A DNA stretch of 64,000 nt from Daejeonella rubra (GTDB taxonomy: Bacteria; Bacteroidota; Bacteroidia; Sphingobacteriales; Sphingobacteriaceae), in assembly GCF_900103545.1 (NCBI RefSeq), contig NZ_FNHH01000002.1:124001-188000 (forward strand), given 5' to 3'. The position numbers were made by a program, and so were the translations under genes. Positions 61,497 to 64,000 of this stretch are shown piece after piece. The notes under the pieces were generated by a model. The model did not search any database. It saw only the letters and a list, made by a program, of their open reading frames with translations, and had not been told where the DNA came from. How positions within the stretch are numbered: the stretch's first letter is position 1; each line of letters starts with the position of its first letter.

Positions 61497-62246
61497 TTAG
61501 AAACTGATAAGTGCTTTTAAATTCCAGTCTTTGATCTCTTCAATAGAGATCTTTCCTTCGTAGATCGCTTTTCCAACCACACAGGATTCAACTTTTATCT
61601 TTTGCAGCTCTTCAATATCTTTCATGGAGCTTACACCTCCTGAGGCGATCAGCTTTATGAACGGCGAATGTTCGAGAAGCTTCTTATAAAGGCCTACACC
61701 GGCACCGCCAAGTTTTCCATCTTTATCAATATCCGTGCATAAAAAGCGAAAAAATCCGAGATTAAGACATTTATCAACGTAATCCATCAGCTTTATAGGT
61801 GAACTCTCCATCCATCCTGAATATTTGATCACTTCATCGAGAACGTCAATGGCTACGACAACCTGATCCTGACATTTTTCTCTTCCACAAACCTCGAGGC
61901 TTAATTCTGAAAGAAAATTGGCATTGGTCAGGGCCTGAGTTCCTACAATTACACGGTGAATACCTGAATCGATCAGCTCTTTCACTTTTTCTATACTTCT
62001 AACACCCCCGCCGTACTGAACTTTAATATCAGTTTTCTTAATAATGTCGAATAGGAATTTTTGATTGCTGAAATCGCCTTTGGCGCCATTCAGGTCAATA
62101 ATGTGTATAAACTCGGTACCGTTCGACTGATATTTATCGATCATCTCTTCGAGAGTAACATCATACGAGGTTACCTGATCGTAATCACCTTCGCGCAAGC
62201 GAACAACTTTACCGTTTAAAATATCAATTGCTGGAATAATATACAT
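61497..62246 (-). CDS. hisA: ProFAR isomerase
   Basis: Isomerises ProFAR to PRFAR. The 249-residue TIM barrel has the Asp8 acid/base in IIPAIDILNGKVVRLREGDY, HIIDLNGAKG, VQYGGGVRS, VVAIDVLD and LIASGGVSS. It starts 4 bases after hisH. The gap to hisF (95 bases) is the largest in the operon and holds no clear signal. Confidence 0.95.
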   Translation of the reverse strand: MYIIPAIDILNGKVVRLREGDYDQVTSYDVTLEEMIDKYQSNGTEFIHIIDLNGAKGDFSNQKFLFDIIKKTDIKVQYGGGVRSIEKVKELIDSGIHRVIVGTQALTNANFLSELSLEVCGREKCQDQVVVAIDVLDEVIKYSGWMESSPIKLMDYVDKCLNLGFFRFLCTDIDKDGKLGGAGVGLYKKLLEHSPFIKLIASGGVSSMKDIEELQKIKVESCVVGKAIYEGKISIEEIKDWNLKALISF

Positions 62247-62250
62247 GGGC

Positions 62251-62844
62251 TTATGCTAAGTGTGCAAAATTTTTCAATAATTGTTCCCCGGCTAATCCGG
62301 ATTTTTCCGGGTGGAACTGAACTCCGTAAAAATTATCTTTTTGTATAACTGCAGAGAATTTAATTCCGTATTCTGCTAAAGCAATGGTAAAATTAGAATT
62401 AAATTCTATAAAATAAGAGTGAACGAAATAAAAATGTGAACCTAAGGGGATGTCACTAAATAAAGGTGTTCCTGTGTTTTGAAAAACCTTATTCCATCCT
62501 GTATGAGGAACTTTTACTTTTAGTTTTTCACTGAAGAGCCTGGTTTCCAGGGGTATAATATTTGTTAAGACGGAATCGCCCTCTTCAGAGTGCCTGGTTA
62601 ATAGTTGCATTCCCACACAAATACCAAGTACAGGTTTCTTTAATTTAATTATGGATGGAACCAGTCCGGTATCCTTCAGTTTCTGCATGGCAGAACCCGC
62701 ATGGCCTACACCAGGGATAATATACCGGTCGTATTTTTCAAAGTCTTCCGCAGTCTTGATCATCCCATAACTTAAGCCAAGACGATCTAAGGCAGCAGTC
62801 AGTGAAAATATATTACCTGCTCCATAATAAACTATTCCGATCAT
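62251..62844 (-). CDS. hisH: Imidazole glycerol phosphate synthase, glutamine amidotransferase subunit
   Basis: Releases ammonia from glutamine for HisF. The 197-residue class I amidotransferase has Cys76 in LGICVGMQLL and His178/Glu180 in GVQFHPEKSG, with the oxyanion region IIPGVGHAGSAM. Its start overlaps the hisB stop by four bases, and hisA follows after four bases. Confidence 0.95.
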   Translation of the reverse strand: MIGIVYYGAGNIFSLTAALDRLGLSYGMIKTAEDFEKYDRYIIPGVGHAGSAMQKLKDTGLVPSIIKLKKPVLGICVGMQLLTRHSEEGDSVLTNIIPLETRLFSEKLKVKVPHTGWNKVFQNTGTPLFSDIPLGSHFYFVHSYFIEFNSNFTIALAEYGIKFSAVIQKDNFYGVQFHPEKSGLAGEQLLKNFAHLA

Positions 62845-63935
62845 AATACTCCTTTGGTGCTGGGCAGTTCAGTTCCGGTTATTTGTATAGCCTGTTTAAT
62901 ACTTTTTGCAAGGGCTTTGAAGCTCGCTTCAATCATATGGTGGGTATTGGTACCATCAATTATCTTTAAATTTAAGTTCATTCCGGCATGTTCCGAGAAG
63001 GATTTCATCCAATGTTCGAACATCTCCGTAGGAAAATCACCAACATACTCCCTGTCAAATTTGCCTTCATAAATAAAATAAGCACGGTCTGAAAAATCAA
63101 TGGCACATTGTACCATTGCCTCATCCATTGGCAATAAGAATCCGTAACGTTCAATTCCTCTTTTATCTCCCAAAGCTTGTTTAAATGCTTTTCCTAATGC
63201 AATCGCGCTGTCTTCAATGGTATGATGCTCATCAATTTCCAGATCACCATCAACCTTTAAAACCAGATCAACGCCTGAATGTTTTGCAAGCTGATCGAGC
63301 ATATGATCATAAAACTTCAATCCGGTGTCAATACTGTGTTCACCCTTGCCATCCAGATTCAGACTTAGTTTTATTTTTGTTTCCTTAGTATTCCTTTCCA
63401 GCTCAACTAAACGGTCTTTTTTTCTGGTCAGAAAATTTGAAATGTCAAGCCAGTTCTTACTGTTCAATACCGCTTTTTCCTGCGGCTGATCCGAATAAAA
63501 AATTGACTTGCAGCCAAGATTAATAGCTAATTGAATATCTGTCTCCCTGTCGCCAATGGTATAAGAATTGTGCAGGTCGATCAGGTTTGATATCAGGTAA
63601 TTTGTTAATAATCCGGTGTTTGGTTTACGATTCGGACTGTTAGCTTCTGGAAATGAATCATCCACAAAGATTTCAGCAAAGGTAATGCCTTCACTATTCA
63701 GGATATCCAGCATTTTTTGATGCGGTTTCTGAAAATCTTCTTCCGGAAAGCTGCTTGTTCCGCGTCCATCCTGATTGGTCACCATAACCAGCTCATATCC
63801 AAAATCCTGAAGTTTTTTTAATGAGGATATGGCGAAAGGAAGGAATTCCAGTTTCTCCAGGCTGTCTACCTGAAAATCTTCAGGTGGTTCAACGATAATT
63901 GTGCCATCGCGATCTACAAACAATACCTTCTTCAT
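62841..63935 (-). CDS. hisB: Bifunctional histidinol-phosphatase/imidazoleglycerol-phosphate dehydratase
   Basis: Steps 7 and 9 of histidine synthesis in one 364-residue protein. The N-terminal HAD phosphatase has Asp8/Asp10 in FVDRDGTIIVEPPE. The dehydratase domain (about 175-364) has GLKFYDHMLDQLAKHSG, DEHHTIEDSAIALG and GTNTHHMIEASFKALA, all metal histidines intact. The zinc loop of the E. coli phosphatase (Cys/His rich, before RKP) here reads DDSFPEANSPNRKP (92-105), with no Cys or His, so the structural zinc is absent. Start and stop overlap hisC and hisH. Confidence 0.95.
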   Translation of the reverse strand: MKKVLFVDRDGTIIVEPPEDFQVDSLEKLEFLPFAISSLKKLQDFGYELVMVTNQDGRGTSSFPEEDFQKPHQKMLDILNSEGITFAEIFVDDSFPEANSPNRKPNTGLLTNYLISNLIDLHNSYTIGDRETDIQLAINLGCKSIFYSDQPQEKAVLNSKNWLDISNFLTRKKDRLVELERNTKETKIKLSLNLDGKGEHSIDTGLKFYDHMLDQLAKHSGVDLVLKVDGDLEIDEHHTIEDSAIALGKAFKQALGDKRGIERYGFLLPMDEAMVQCAIDFSDRAYFIYEGKFDREYVGDFPTEMFEHWMKSFSEHAGMNLNLKIIDGTNTHHMIEASFKALAKSIKQAIQITGTELPSTKGVL

Positions 63936-64000
63936 ATCTTATTTAATTCTTCAAAGTTTTTAAAAGCTTCAATTAATAGTTTATTTTCTTTTGGTGTTCC
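63932..64000 (-). CDS. hisC: Histidinol-phosphate aminotransferase, C-terminal fragment
   Basis: Only the last 22 codons lie in the window; the rest is to the right. They read GTPKENKLLIEAFKNFEELN and on, the C-terminus typical of HisC (GTPEEN-type motif). The TGA stop overlaps the hisB ATG (ATGA). The position directly before hisB is the usual place for hisC. Confidence 0.75.
   Translation of the reverse strand, partial: GTPKENKLLIEAFKNFEELNKI

Noticed and set aside
1..64000. tRNA genes, insertion sequences, integrases or prophage
   Set aside because: No cloverleaf-like stretch with a T-loop consensus, and no transposase or integrase reading frame, was found on either strand.

Overview
The window looks like chromosomal DNA from a Bacteroidota bacterium, most likely of the Sphingobacteriales type. 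The evidence is the gene repertoire (TonB-dependent receptors, GldC, CcmF/CcmE of Bacteroidota type, planctomycete-type cytochrome/DUF1553 proteins), AT-rich intergenic DNA, promoters of the TAnnTTTG class and weak Shine-Dalgarno sites. No tRNA, rRNA, CRISPR, prophage or insertion sequence was seen. Coding density is high and almost every gap is under 300 bases.

Layout. Bases 1-7.3 kb hold the 3' part of a TonB receptor, a GH31 alpha-glucosidase and glycogen branching enzyme. From 7.4 to 12.2 kb a minus-strand glycolytic operon (pfkA, a BadF/GlcNAc-kinase-like sugar kinase, gap, then an oxidoreductase) faces a Nudix-fold transcription regulator with a degenerate Nudix box. From 12.3 to 16.4 kb come an AlkB-like membrane monooxygenase, DoxX, small membrane proteins, gldC and a DEAD-box helicase. 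From 16.6 to 28 kb are metabolic and housekeeping genes (dihydroorotase, DinB, an HscA-like Hsp70, a TPR protein, ribE, accC, threonine aldolase, a second BadF-like kinase, a DUF421 protein, ogt). From 28.1 to 34.4 kb is a cytochrome c maturation locus (ccmB, ccmC, ccmD-like, ccmE, ccmF) with glutamate dehydrogenase inside it. From 34.4 to 42.9 kb lie a DUF2520 protein, ferredoxin, iscX, kdsC, a Spy-like protein, maf, ppx, an ABC-2 exporter, a GNAT and an AI-2E family protein.

From 43.1 to 50.8 kb there is a five-gene plus-strand cluster that looks exported: a planctomycete-type cytochrome c/DUF1549/CBM6-like/DUF1553 protein, a DUF1501 protein, a TIM-barrel epimerase-like protein, a DUF2231-cytochrome-LRR membrane protein and a metallophosphoesterase. 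It faces a TonB receptor. This is the best candidate for a poorly described system. From 53.1 to 58.1 kb are dnaJ-grpE, an ftsE-like ATPase with a small partner, a LuxC-type acyl-CoA reductase divergent from a 4Fe-4S ferredoxin, and a universal stress protein. From 58.2 kb to the end come an NlpC/P60 hydrolase, a WD40 protein and the histidine operon (hisC fragment, hisB, hisH, hisA, hisF, hisIE).

Two kinds of repeat stand out. The first is a set of degenerate tandem repeats with a strict 7-base period, whose sequence differs between loci; they mostly lie in the leaders of genes. The second is a dispersed element with the core TTGCGGATCAAG, which has supplied the C-terminal codons of two genes: an in-frame 24-base tandem array in the DUF421 gene, and the last codons and stop of the alkB-like gene.
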